From Pseudomonas veronii (GTDB taxonomy: Bacteria > Pseudomonadota > Gammaproteobacteria > Pseudomonadales > Pseudomonadaceae), in the NCBI RefSeq assembly GCF_001439695.1, contig NZ_JYLL01000003.1, positions 310,001 through 374,000 of the forward strand: a DNA stretch of 64,000 nt, written 5' to 3'. The translations under genes were made by a program, and so were the position numbers. The stretch's first letter is position 1; each line of letters begins with the position of its first letter. A model generated the notes under the pieces. The model saw only the letters and a list, made by a program, of their open reading frames with translations, made no database searches and was not told where the DNA came from. This document shows, piece by piece, positions 9,312 through 18,389 of the stretch.

Positions 9312-11371
9312 CGCTAAAAATTGCTTTGAAGGGATTAGGCATAGATTCTCTTTTAGTATTGCCCACATCCGAAAATTACAGGCTGCCGAGCTGGCCTCCC
9401 CCTGACGACTTTCCCGTTGTCATCGACTCAACAGGCAGGGTTGTTAGCCGATACAGGGACACAGTGTGGGATCTCACACCTTGGGCCAAACAGGCGTTGC
9501 GATTGAACTTCGGGGACAACCCGACTCGTAAGGACGATCCAATCGCCACACCAGAAAACGCCGACATTGCTCGCCAAATTGCTGCGTGGTGGCTGTGGGG
9601 CCCACACTCGGTTAGGAGCGCAGTATCTCTTAAGGCTCGGTTCGTATGTTTATTTCCATTGTTTGCCCTATGCTCCACGGAGGGCATCTCTGCGGCCGAG
9701 TTGTGGAAATTCCCCAGAGTTGCAGACCAATTAGCTCAAGCATTCTCCCCCTCGAACGCGGTGGAGGCACTAACCCATTTACATGCTCTTTTCGAACAAC
9801 GAGAACAGTTAGGATTTGTGATCCTTGACCGAGAAGGTTTACGTCGGCTAGAAGCGTCGCTTCCTAACCATCAGGTAAAACAAACTCCTTATATTCCACC
9901 TAGAATTTGGTCTTACCAAGTAGAACGTCTACGTACGTTTCTAGAAGACTTTCATTATTATCGTGAGAGGCTCGAAGCCTGCTTTCAATTCTGCGTTGAT
10001 ATATACACTAAATATTATGGGACATTGACTGGCGCCTTCGACAGAACTCATCACTCCAAAAAAAGACACTTCTCGCCATTCGACCCCCGCAGCCGAAATG
10101 CATTTGGTATTCAGTTTGAGTATGAGGGCAGATTTTCAGAAATCGCTCAACGATTTGGAATTAGTGACCTGCTGCGAAAGTGGGTATTGCCGAAAGGCCA
10201 ATCACTTGACGGTGCTGGACGCAGCATAATTACACTCTCCAGTTACTTCACAATGGTAGGTAAAGTTGGTACAGCATACGTACTAAATTTTTCAATGATG
10301 CGAATTGAAGAGGCATGGGCACTCAGGGCAGACTGCCTGGACGTGGAGGAAGACGATGATTTCGGGAAAATATATTTGTTGCGAGGTGTCACTACTAAAA
10401 CTATCGAGGACGATGATGCTCGCTGGATAACATCACAATTTACCGAAATAGCAATTGAAGCAATGGCCTGTGTGTCGCGGCTCAGAATGGTTTGCGCAGA
10501 GGCCAACTTAAAGGTCCCTATTACACCGACAGATGTGCACGCCCCTTACCTCGTTTTGAGGCCTTACGAGCCTTGGTCAAATGCAAAAAACACAGGCGAA
10601 CCTCTTTCCGTACGGCCTGCATATCCTAGCTATCAATCGATAATCGAAATGTACCCTCAACTGTTTGATCTTGAGCAGCTAAAAATCACGAATGAGGACT
10701 TACAGATTGCCCGCCTAATTACTACGACGTTGGATAGGGACATCTTTAGCGTAGGAAAAATCTGGCCACTCGCCTGGCACCAACTGCGCAGGACCGGGGC
10801 AGTCAACATGCTTGCATCTGGTTTGGTATCAGACGCTTCTGTTCAGTATCAACTAAAACATACAACCAGAGCGATGTCGTTATACTACGGCCAAGGTTAT
10901 TCAAAAGTACGCTTAAACGAAGATACGCTCAATCACTACGTTAGAACGCTGTACGAAATTTTAAGTAAAGAAATCGTTCTCCTATTCTCAGATCGTTTTG
11001 TTAGTCCGTATGGAGATAGTCGTAAAGCTGAAATTCTAAAAATTGTTGACCCTAAAGATGTGAAGAAGCTAACTAAATACGCTAAGACTGGTGAAATATC
11101 TTGGCGCCAGACGTTACTCGGTGGATGTGCTAAACGTGGATCTTGTGAGTTCGGGGGCATCGACAACGTGATTAGATGTGGTGGAGGGGACCGGCTAGGG
11201 CCGTGTGCTGACGCATTATTCGATCGACACAAAAAAAATAGTATTCAAAAGTTGGCTAGCCTTATTGATGAACGATTGAGTGAAGCGCCATTGGGCTCGC
11301 CATATCACGAGTCGCTTTGTGCTCAAAAAAATGCGGTGGAGAATGCCCTAAATGTCTTATCAACCAATTAA
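9308..11371 (+). CDS. Large tyrosine recombinase, third of the trio
   Basis: 687 residues from ATG 9308, which overlaps the preceding stop as ATGA; a longer in-frame extension to 9221 is a shadow. Catalytic residues: Arg332 (MMRIEEAW), Lys364 (TTKT), His491 and Arg494 (WHQLRRT), His518 (LKHTTRA) and Tyr526/Tyr527 (SLYYGQ). A C-terminal cysteine cluster C607, C613, C624, C633 lies outside the catalytic domain and may bind zinc. A family-atypical N-terminal region of over 300 residues is presumably DNA-binding. By size it resembles TnpB of Tn554-like elements or GmtZ-like integrases, but the family cannot be fixed by eye. Confidence 0.87.
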   Translation: MTLKIALKGLGIDSLLVLPTSENYRLPSWPPPDDFPVVIDSTGRVVSRYRDTVWDLTPWAKQALRLNFGDNPTRKDDPIATPENADIARQIAAWWLWGPHSVRSAVSLKARFVCLFPLFALCSTEGISAAELWKFPRVADQLAQAFSPSNAVEALTHLHALFEQREQLGFVILDREGLRRLEASLPNHQVKQTPYIPPRIWSYQVERLRTFLEDFHYYRERLEACFQFCVDIYTKYYGTLTGAFDRTHHSKKRHFSPFDPRSRNAFGIQFEYEGRFSEIAQRFGISDLLRKWVLPKGQSLDGAGRSIITLSSYFTMVGKVGTAYVLNFSMMRIEEAWALRADCLDVEEDDDFGKIYLLRGVTTKTIEDDDARWITSQFTEIAIEAMACVSRLRMVCAEANLKVPITPTDVHAPYLVLRPYEPWSNAKNTGEPLSVRPAYPSYQSIIEMYPQLFDLEQLKITNEDLQIARLITTTLDRDIFSVGKIWPLAWHQLRRTGAVNMLASGLVSDASVQYQLKHTTRAMSLYYGQGYSKVRLNEDTLNHYVRTLYEILSKEIVLLFSDRFVSPYGDSRKAEILKIVDPKDVKKLTKYAKTGEISWRQTLLGGCAKRGSCEFGGIDNVIRCGGGDRLGPCADALFDRHKKNSIQKLASLIDERLSEAPLGSPYHESLCAQKNAVENALNVLSTN

Positions 11372-11804
11372 TTCCTCCAAGGTAGGCAAAGCTGAGAATT
11401 CTTTCCGTGAAGCTTTTGAGCGGCTAAAAATGCGCAAACCGGAGATCTTGCCTAAAACAGCACAAGTCTCGCAGAACAATGTAGCCAGAGAAGCTGGAGC
11501 TGATCCATCGGCGCTAAAAAAAGCTAGATATCCCGAACTGGTTCGGGAGATTCAGCAATGGATTCTGGAAAACTCAAATAGCCCAGTCACATCGATCCGT
11601 CAGAAAACTCTCAATAAGCGTAAGAAAAACCGTTCTCTAAGAGACACCATATGCGATCTAAAAATACAACGCGACAGAGTAGCAACACTTTTGGTGGAGG
11701 CCGACTCTAAAATATTAGAGCTGACAATGGACAATTCACGCTTACAGGCGTTGCTAGGCCCCAACAATATCAATCCCTTGCGGGCCCCAAAAGACCAAAA
11801 ATAA
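11352..11804 (+). CDS. Small basic coiled-coil protein of the recombinase operon (TnpC-like)
   Basis: 150 residues. Residues about 38-62 (SQNNVAREAGADPSALKK) read as a helix-turn-helix, and residues about 100-135 (RDTICDLKIQRDRVATLLVE) form a probable coiled coil. This two-part plan, the small size and the place after the recombinases resemble TnpC of Tn554 (DUF6262-like), a factor that influences insertion orientation and efficiency. The start ATG overlaps the end of the third recombinase by 20 bases, so translation is coupled. Confidence 0.8.
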   Translation: MSYQPINSSKVGKAENSFREAFERLKMRKPEILPKTAQVSQNNVAREAGADPSALKKARYPELVREIQQWILENSNSPVTSIRQKTLNKRKKNRSLRDTICDLKIQRDRVATLLVEADSKILELTMDNSRLQALLGPNNINPLRAPKDQK

Positions 11805-11865
11805 TTCGCTTTAAAATTATTCAAGTTATCAGTAGCTATGCGCCGACAACTGGTAGGAGCCGATT

Positions 11866-12069
11866 ATGATTGAAGAAACCAGAGAAGTAACCAGCACCGG
11901 AAGTGAAATTAATGCAAACATTTTATTAAGAGGTGGCTGGACTCTTTTGCTTGTTTCGAACCGAAAAAATAAAGACATGCAATGGACACATTTTGTGTTC
12001 GGTTGGCAAGTCGAAACTCCTCCCCCCGTACTACATTTTACAGGGGTTGAGCCAAACATTGAAATCTAA
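11866..12069 (+). CDS. Small hypothetical protein of the element (67 residues)
   Basis: No family recognised. The ATG has a good AGGAG site (11855-11859) six bases upstream and the frame runs to a TAA at 12067-12069. The product is short and has no signal peptide; it contains the stretch LLRGGWTLLLVSNRKNKD and ends PNIEI. It lies 61 bases after the recombinase operon on the same strand and before the hairpin at 12147. It may be an accessory of the element, for instance an excision or control factor, but nothing in the sequence proves this. Confidence 0.55.
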   Translation: MIEETREVTSTGSEINANILLRGGWTLLLVSNRKNKDMQWTHFVFGWQVETPPPVLHFTGVEPNIEI

Positions 12070-12146
12070 CTTGCGCTCCCGAAATTGCAGCTTGAATCAC
12101 TACTCGCTTGAGTCTGATCTAACTAGCAACACTGCAAAACTCGATA

Positions 12147-12178
12147 TCTACCCCACTCGCTATAACGAGTGGAGTAGA
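12147..12178. terminator. Hairpin between the convergent recombinase operon and cargo gene
   Basis: TCTAC-C-CCACTCG pairs with CGAGTGG-A-GTAGA around a CTATAA loop: a 13-bp stem with one C/A mismatch. No long T run follows on either side, so it is either a weak bidirectional terminator or another structured element. Its location, between the last plus-strand gene and the stop of the minus-strand cargo gene, favours a terminator. Confidence 0.5.
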
Positions 12179-12219
12179 TTCTAAGCATAATCTCTACAAG
12201 AAGTAGTCAATAAACACAA

Positions 12220-15200
12220 TCACAACGAGTCCGCCTTGGATTTTCGCGATTTGTGATCTATAGCACGTGATTGCTGAATACTGATCTGAGCAATCGACGA
12301 CAACCGTTGCTTATCTTTATCGGTCGTATGAAACATATGCAAGTGATAATAGATAAGACTCTGAAGAATTGTGAAGGCAAATGTATTTGATTTTAGGTCT
12401 CTAGCCAGTTTGTCCAAGTAGTCAAATGGAATTTGCCCTGGCTGAGTTAAGCACGACGCCATTTCAATAAGCCGGTAAGCATTTCCTTGCTTCTCAGCCA
12501 CGGAGCGTGAAACATCTTCTCGAATTTTATCCGAGCTGACCAGATTTCCAGTTCGAGCTATAAATGAAGTTGTAATTAGACCTACAAGCTGAAATGCAAA
12601 TTTTTTAGCTTGAGCTGTCCGCTCTTCCGCCAACATTTTCGGAAACCTCTCAGCCAACTCCTTCTCTATCTCAGCAACGAACCTATCGGGCTGTTCAAGA
12701 ATCTCCGAGAACAGCTTACTCAGCGTGCGCAGAGAACTATCAAAAATGCTTTGAATGTACTGTTGTTTTCGATCTTTCTTAATGGAACCATAGTAATTTT
12801 TTACGATGTGAGCCAAAATTTCAGAGGTTTTTATTGTTAAATTTATGTCTGAGCTTATTCCAAGAACCGTCTGCGTCTCTTCTCCATGCTCATTCTCGCG
12901 CACACGCACATTACGCTCGTCGTCTTCGGCCTGGTCAGACTCATACCGATCCTGATTTTTTTTATTGTTTTGTTGATTCTCGCCTACGTTAAGGTCCTTT
13001 ATAACTAAGCGGGCTGCCGATTCAACTAGGCTATTTATGGCGGCCATATCTCCGTTTAGATGAAGCGGCTCATTATCGGAGAAGCAAGAATCAAGACTCG
13101 AAGATATTTTGTTTATTACTCTCGGGTCGCTGGAATAGTGCGTGAGAAACATAATTATGTTGGCATTCTCACGAATATACAATTGCTCACAATATTGCTC
13201 TACTATCTGCATGACTTCTTCTTCATGCAGGTTGTCGCTTAGGTATTTACCCACAAGCAAATAATATATGTATGCATAAGTAAATCTGTAGTAATCACCA
13301 TTTTTCGCTATTATTTTAGCGCTGTATAGCAAATTAATTCTTTGGTCAAAGTCAACCGAAGTAAACTCATCTGAGAATTTTGTATTAAACTCTCTTAGTT
13401 CGGCAGTGCTCAGCTCTTTACGGCCATTTTCTTTGAAGTGCCACGCCATCTGAGAGAGATATGAAAACATCTCATCAAATTCATCTGATCTATACCCAGC
13501 ATCTTTTAAGCTTTTGGTAATCAGGTACTGATAGTAGTAAGAAAAACTACTATTCTGAAGCTCGCCCTGCTCGTTTTGCTCGCTGCTTTGTAAAAAAATC
13601 AGCAAATATACAGGTTTTGCTGGAACAATGCTTTTTCCCAAGATCCCATTAACTAATGTTTCAGCACCGTAAACTTTTCTGTCAAAGTCGACGAGGGTCT
13701 TGACCTCCCCTAGCATGCACCATTTCTTAATTAAGGTGTTCCTGAGCAAATGACCAAAGGGTCTTATCTTATAGGAGGCATACTCAATAAGATATTTTGA
13801 TGCCTCACCACCTAGAAGCTCATTTATTTTATATCTGGTGTGGCCAGTTAGTATCACTGAAATAAAACGATCTTGCAGGATCTCGATTAATCGCTCCTGA
13901 ACTTTCAAGTCACCTTTAATTCGGTCAAGATCGTCAATTAATACTACCTTTGTACTTTTTTCTGCATATTTAAATTCATCAGGATTTACGTACTGCTGCG
14001 ATGCTACCTGATCAATCAGCTTGTCTATATCACGTTCGGTTACTGATTTTATATCCTCACTTTTAATGTATAGGGGAAGGCCACCCTGTTCGTGGATATC
14101 ACAAAAGTACTTGCGAAGAAGAAAGGTCTTCCCACCCTCGTCATCTGCCAGGATCAGAATCCTTTTGCCAATTTCCCATCCGGCACAGATCTCATCTCCA
14201 AAAACAGTTTTCTTAGCTACGTCAGAATCGTTCTCCTCAAGCTGAGGATAGACAAAAATCTCCTCAGCGCTCAACGGGCCACGAAGCGGGTGTGTAAAGT
14301 TACCGCCCGGATCCATCAATACTTTTAGAAAGGCAGGATGGATCTTATTCAACCTTGAGCACTTCGGGCTTGTGTCGAAACTATGTTCTAGCTCATCACC
14401 TAACTGCTCAGGCAAATGCTCAGTTGCCTTAAAGCGCGCCTCGTACACTACTTTGTTTTCGGTTTCGAATAATAAACATGTAAACTGGGGTTCGAGATTG
14501 CTTTCATGAGGCTGTAGTGCCGGAGCCTCAAGCATCAGAGTACTGCCATTCAAATCTGACACAACTTCAGAGCCGATTGAATGTTCATGCCCAGACAAGA
14601 TAGCATTACAATGGGTTTTTAGCGCCCTACGCATTGGGTGATATGTATTTTGGCAGTACCAATTCAAAGGATGATGAATTAGCGCCAATCGCAGTGTACT
14701 CGGCTCTTCCAAATGCTCAATGTATTTCTGAATAGGAAAAACGAGTTGACCGGCACTTTCGTGAAGCTTCGACATCCATGCTGCGTTGATCGATGAAATT
14801 CGAAGAATACCATCGCCCACTGGCAACTCAAATTCTTTCCACAACCGGTCTTCAAAGACAGGCGCCAAGAGACGGGTATTCGCTTCAAACTTAAAATACT
14901 CAACTTGGGCTTCAGTGCATTTATCTATATAAGCTGGATTGACTTCCTCACCCTGCATTTCAATGACTTTATCAATAGTAAGTGTTCGTATCGCATCTTC
15001 AGGAATCAGGGCACAGTCGTGATTACCAGGCGCCAAGAACACGTTAATTGGTCTACCAATTTCTGCTTGCAGCTTTGTTGAAATTGTTGACAGCAATTCA
15101 CTCGCATACTTATATTCAGTCGCCTGCCCACCGAAAGCAATATCGCCCGTCACGACAACCACAAACTCGTCACTTCGACGAGCTATTTGATAACATGCTT

Positions 15201-15285
15201 TGGCTACGCATTCACCATACTTTCTAGCTGGATCAGTGTCACGGCGGAAATGAATGTCGCTTAAATGCAATACACCCAACTTCAT
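12220..15285 (-). CDS. Metallophosphoesterase-STAND-like NTPase fusion; candidate anti-phage protein
   Basis: 1021 residues. Residues 1-about 290 form a calcineurin-like phosphoesterase with all metal motifs: SDIH (Asp10, His12), GD (Asp48), GNHD (Asn88, His89), HH (204-205) and GHEH (233-235). A P-loop NTPase follows: Walker A ADDEGGKT (380-387), Walker B VVLIDDLDR (Asp451, Asp452) and a winged-helix-like stretch after RPFGHLLRN (about 508). The remaining 450 residues are helical with no obvious repeat and would be the sensor. This effector-NTPase-sensor order is that of STAND conflict proteins such as Avs and bacterial NACHT proteins; a phosphoesterase effector would presumably hydrolyse nucleic acid or nucleotides when activated. 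It is the sole large cargo of the element. Ribosome site GGGAGAG precedes the ATG. Function is inferred. Confidence 0.85.
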   Translation of the reverse strand: MKLGVLHLSDIHFRRDTDPARKYGECVAKACYQIARRSDEFVVVVTGDIAFGGQATEYKYASELLSTISTKLQAEIGRPINVFLAPGNHDCALIPEDAIRTLTIDKVIEMQGEEVNPAYIDKCTEAQVEYFKFEANTRLLAPVFEDRLWKEFELPVGDGILRISSINAAWMSKLHESAGQLVFPIQKYIEHLEEPSTLRLALIHHPLNWYCQNTYHPMRRALKTHCNAILSGHEHSIGSEVVSDLNGSTLMLEAPALQPHESNLEPQFTCLLFETENKVVYEARFKATEHLPEQLGDELEHSFDTSPKCSRLNKIHPAFLKVLMDPGGNFTHPLRGPLSAEEIFVYPQLEENDSDVAKKTVFGDEICAGWEIGKRILILADDEGGKTFLLRKYFCDIHEQGGLPLYIKSEDIKSVTERDIDKLIDQVASQQYVNPDEFKYAEKSTKVVLIDDLDRIKGDLKVQERLIEILQDRFISVILTGHTRYKINELLGGEASKYLIEYASYKIRPFGHLLRNTLIKKWCMLGEVKTLVDFDRKVYGAETLVNGILGKSIVPAKPVYLLIFLQSSEQNEQGELQNSSFSYYYQYLITKSLKDAGYRSDEFDEMFSYLSQMAWHFKENGRKELSTAELREFNTKFSDEFTSVDFDQRINLLYSAKIIAKNGDYYRFTYAYIYYLLVGKYLSDNLHEEEVMQIVEQYCEQLYIRENANIIMFLTHYSSDPRVINKISSSLDSCFSDNEPLHLNGDMAAINSLVESAARLVIKDLNVGENQQNNKKNQDRYESDQAEDDERNVRVRENEHGEETQTVLGISSDINLTIKTSEILAHIVKNYYGSIKKDRKQQYIQSIFDSSLRTLSKLFSEILEQPDRFVAEIEKELAERFPKMLAEERTAQAKKFAFQLVGLITTSFIARTGNLVSSDKIREDVSRSVAEKQGNAYRLIEMASCLTQPGQIPFDYLDKLARDLKSNTFAFTILQSLIYYHLHMFHTTDKDKQRLSSIAQISIQQSRAIDHKSRKSKADSL

Positions 15286-15774
15286 ATATTGTCTCTCCCT
15301 GGCGCTAGCGACTGAACACTAAGTTATTATTTACCAACAATCAGCTTAACTAAATCTGTCACCCCAACAGTCACTCTAAAACTCATTTCCGTGCTGCATT
15401 CAACCTAAAATAAACCATTTTATACATTTCAGGTATTTGCTAGATCGCGAGCTGAAAAAATTCATCCCATAGGTTTCAGTTAAGGATCAACCATTGGTAC
15501 TCCAGCAGCGCTTACCTGCTGCGCACGGAGAGCTGCTCGCACTTTATCATGCCTATGTGCGGCGCGAGGCGCGCCGAAGAGCGAGGCGGCTTCGCTAAGT
15601 TTTGTACACGTCATCTGTCGTTAGTAATTCATTTCAATGCTGATGGAGGGAAGTACACATAGCCGAAAGAAGGCGCCTGTCGTGGACATTTCATAGCTTT
15701 TCGGCCGATTTCTAGCCATCGACCATGGACCTGGAATCTTCCAGAAAGGCTCATAGCTGGCTGGTAAGACAGCT
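15286..15774. other. Right-end non-coding part of the element
   Basis: About 490 bases without a convincing gene. The part next to the cargo gene is AT-rich and holds its presumed promoter. Bases about 15473-15598 form an unusually GC-rich patch with an open frame of 41 codons ending in a TAA at 15596, rich in Arg (AYVRREARRRARRLR), without a ribosome site: possibly the tail of a lost gene. Further right are GTGGACATTTCATAG (15682) and CATGGACCTGG (15724), which resemble the ATGGACAT block of the terminal repeats and may be recombinase arm sites. Confidence 0.5.
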
Positions 15775-15801
15775 ATGTCCATGGATAGGAACTAACCCGT
15801 G
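15775..15801 (-). repeat. Right terminal inverted repeat of the element
   Basis: On the minus strand it reads CACGGGTTAG, nine bases, then ATGGACAT, matching the left end at 6179-6204 in both blocks. The adjoining GACAGCTATGTCC also shares TAGCTGT with 6190-6196 of the left end in a different position. Confidence 0.7.
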
Positions 15802-15807
15802 TGCCGT

Positions 15808-17088
15808 CGTTTTGACCTGGCGATAGCCCTCGGGATTCTCGCGGCGAGCGTGCAGGTGCCGACGCAGATGCTCGACGACGTGGAATGCCTGGGGGAATTG
15901 GCGCTATCGGGCGAGGTACGCGCAGTGAAAGGTGTGTTGCCGGCAGCGCTCGCGGCGCGCAAGGCCGGGCGCAGCGTGATCGTGCCCCGGGCGAATGCCG
16001 AAGAGGCCTGCCTGGCATCGGGGTTGAAGGTGATTGCGGTGGACCACCTGCTACAGGTGGTGGCGCACCTGAATGGGCATGTGCCGATCGAGCCCTTCAA
16101 GTCCGACGGTCTGCTGTACTTGAACAAACCTTACCCGGACCTCAGCGAAGTCCAGGGCCAACTCGCCGCCAAACGCGCACTGCTGATCGCTGCGGCAGGC
16201 GCGCATAACCTGTTGTTCAGCGGCCCGCCCGGCACCGGCAAGACCTTGCTCGCCAGCCGCCTGCCGGGTTTGCTGCCGCCGCTGAGTGAGCACGAAGCGC
16301 TGGAAGTGGCAGCGATTCAATCAGTGGTCAGCCTGGCGCCCCTGAGTCATTGGCCCCATCGGCCGTTTCGCCAGCCGCACCATTCGGCCTCCGGCCCGGC
16401 GCTGGTGGGTGGAGGGTCAAAGCCGCAACCGGGGGAAATCACCTTGGCCCACCATGGGGTGCTGTTCCTGGATGAGCTGCCGGAGTTTGATCGCAAGGTG
16501 CTCGAGGTTTTGCGCGAGCCACTGGAGTCGGGGCATATCGTGATCTCCCGCGCCCGCGACCGCGTGAGTTTCCCGGCGCGCTTTCAACTGGTCGCCGCAA
16601 TGAACCCCTGCCCTTGCGGTTACATGGGCGACCCCAGCGCGCGCTGTCGCTGTACGCCGGAGCAGGTCCAGCGCTATCGCAACAAACTCTCCGGGCCGTT
16701 GCTGGACCGGATCGACCTGCACCTGACCGTCGCTCGCGAAATCACCGCGCTGAACCCGGCCCCGCAGCCCGGCGACAACACGTCCACCGCCTCGGCACTG
16801 GTAGCCCAGGCCCGGGACCGCCAGCAACAGCGCCAAGGCTGCGCCAATGCGTTCCTCGATCTACCGGGGTTACGCGAGCATTGCGCGCTGTCGAGGCCGG
16901 ATGAAGCCTGGCTGGAAAGCGCCTGCGAGCGCCTGACCCTGTCCCTTCGCGCGGCCCACCGCCTGCTCAAGGTCGCCCGCACGCTGGCGGATCTGGAACA
17001 CACAGACAGCATCCGCCGCAGCCACATCGCCGAAGCCCTGCAATACCGCCCCTCAGCCTCCAGTCAGGTCGACAGCGCCAACGTTTAG
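15808..17088 (+). pseudogene. comM: comM (yifB), 3' fragment
   Basis: The remaining 426 codons of ComM resume at RFDLAIALGILAAS. They hold the whole AAA+ module: Walker A GPPGTGKTLLA, Walker B VLFLDELPEF, the sensor NPCPCGYMGD with the cysteine cluster (CGY, CRC) and the C-terminal Mg-chelatase-like helical domain. A GTG at 15799 inside the element could serve as a start and give an N-terminally truncated product, but no good ribosome site precedes it. Lacking the first 79 residues, which form the start of the LonC-like N-domain, a working helicase is unlikely. Confidence 0.93.
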
Positions 17089-17098
17089 AAGGGAAAAG

Positions 17099-18364
17099 TC
17101 AGCGATAAACCGGGTGTCGGCGGCACAGCGCAATCACCTGTTCACGCACCTGCAGCGCAACGCTATCGCTTTCCCCACGTTGCAGGGCGTCCAGGACATC
17201 GCACAGCCAAGCGGCCAGTTGCTCGCACTCGAACACGCCGAAACCGCGGGTGGTGACGGCCGGCGTGCCGATGCGCAGCCCCGAGGTGACAAAGGGGGAG
17301 CGCGGATCGTTGGGCACCGAATTCTTGTTGGCGGTGATGCCGGCGTTGCTCAAGGCCGCATCGGCGTCTTTGCCGGTGTAAGGCCGGTCGGACAGGTCGA
17401 TCAACATCATGTGGTTATCGGTGCCACCCGAGACAATCCTGTAACCGCGCCGCTGCAACACGGCCGCCATGGCCCGGGCATTGACCACGACCTGGGCCTG
17501 GTAGGTTTTGAACTCGGGCCTCAAGGCTTCCTTGAAGGCCACCGCCTTGGCGGCAATCTGATGCATCAACGGCCCACCCTGAACACCCGGGAACACCGCC
17601 GAATCGAGTTTTTTGTAAAACGCTGCGTCCTGGCCCTTGGACAAAATCAACCCGCCTCGCGGGCCACGCAAGGTCTTGTGCGTGGTGCTGGTGACCACAT
17701 GGGCGTGCGGCAACGGGTCCGGGTACTCGCCAGCGGCGACCAAGCCGGCGACGTGAGCCATGTCGACCCAGAAAATCGCACCGACCTTGTCGGCAATCGC
17801 CCGCATGCGCGCCCAGTCTTTGTACCGCGAGTAGGCCGAAAACCCGCCGATCAGCATCTTCGGCCGCGTTTCCACAGCGATGCGCTCCATCTCGTCGTAG
17901 TCGAGCAAGCCCGTCTGCGGGTCGAGCCCGTAAGGCACGATGTGGTAATGCCGGCCCGAGAAGTTGGAGGGATTGCCGTGGGTCAGGTGCCCACCCTGGG
18001 CCAGGTTCATGCCCATCACCGTATCGCCGGGGTTGATCAAGGCCAGGAACACCGCGGCGTTTGCCTGGGCGCCCGCATGGGGCTGCACGTTGGCGTAATC
18101 GCAGTCGAACAGGGCCTTGACCCGTTCGATGGCCAGGCGCTCGGCCACATCGACGTATTCGCAGCCGCTGTAGTAGCGCTTGCCGGGGTAGCCCTCGGCG
18201 TATTTGTTGGTCAGTACCGTGCTCTGGAGGCTCATGACCAGCGGGCTGGCGTAGTTTTCGGAAGCGATCAGCTCGACATGGTCTTCCTGACGGCGCTCCT
18301 CGTTATGAATCGCCTCACACAGCTGCGGGTCGAAGCTTTCAAGTGTCAATGTTGAGTCGTACAT
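17099..18364 (-). CDS. glyA: Serine hydroxymethyltransferase
   Basis: PLP enzyme interconverting serine and glycine with tetrahydrofolate. 421 residues from the ATG at 18364 (AAGGA site upstream); a longer frame to 18625 runs through yggS and is rejected. Family motifs: [10 protein letters not shown] near residue 31, [19 protein letters not shown], the PHAGAQAN block and the PLP lysine in [16 protein letters not shown]. It is the last gene of a BenE-YggS-GlyA operon, not the usual housekeeping glyA context, so it is likely one of two or more glyA copies and dedicated to the pathway of this cluster. It converges on comM with only 10 bases between the stops. Confidence 0.94.
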   Translation of the reverse strand: MYDSTLTLESFDPQLCEAIHNEERRQEDHVELIASENYASPLVMSLQSTVLTNKYAEGYPGKRYYSGCEYVDVAERLAIERVKALFDCDYANVQPHAGAQANAAVFLALINPGDTVMGMNLAQGGHLTHGNPSNFSGRHYHIVPYGLDPQTGLLDYDEMERIAVETRPKMLIGGFSAYSRYKDWARMRAIADKVGAIFWVDMAHVAGLVAAGEYPDPLPHAHVVTSTTHKTLRGPRGGLILSKGQDAAFYKKLDSAVFPGVQGGPLMHQIAAKAVAFKEALRPEFKTYQAQVVVNARAMAAVLQRRGYRIVSGGTDNHMMLIDLSDRPYTGKDADAALSNAGITANKNSVPNDPRSPFVTSGLRIGTPAVTTRGFGVFECEQLAAWLCDVLDALQRGESDSVALQVREQVIALCRRHPVYR

Positions 18365-18389
18365 GATGAACAGGTCCTTGCTGAAAAAG

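Larger units (their letters stand above)
6179..15807. mobile_element. Integrated element of about 9.63 kb in comM, with recombinase operon and phosphoesterase-NTPase cargo
   Basis: Removing bases 6179-15807 joins codon GGG (6176-6178) to codon CGT (15808-15810) and restores an uninterrupted comM of about 505 codons, so these are the element limits to within a few bases. The interior is clearly AT-richer than the flanks and uses codons rare in the host genes (TTA, ATA, AGA). It holds an operon of three tyrosine-recombinase-like genes and a small basic protein gene on the plus strand (6314-11804), a 67-residue gene (11866), and a single large minus-strand cargo gene (12220-15285). Both ends carry imperfect inverted repeats. 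No conjugation or replication genes are seen, so it is an integrative element or transposon rather than an ICE. Confidence 0.92.

Noticed and set aside
6314..11371. The three recombinases as a RIT (recombinase-in-trio) element
   Set aside because: RIT proteins are about 300-400 residues each; here 428, 572 and 687, plus a fourth gene.
6314..11804. The recombinase operon as a gamma-mobile-trio (GMT) system
   Set aside because: Size and order partly fit GmtY/GmtZ, but I see three recombinase-like genes and the small gene looks like Tn554 TnpC, not GmtX. Without a search the name is not justified.
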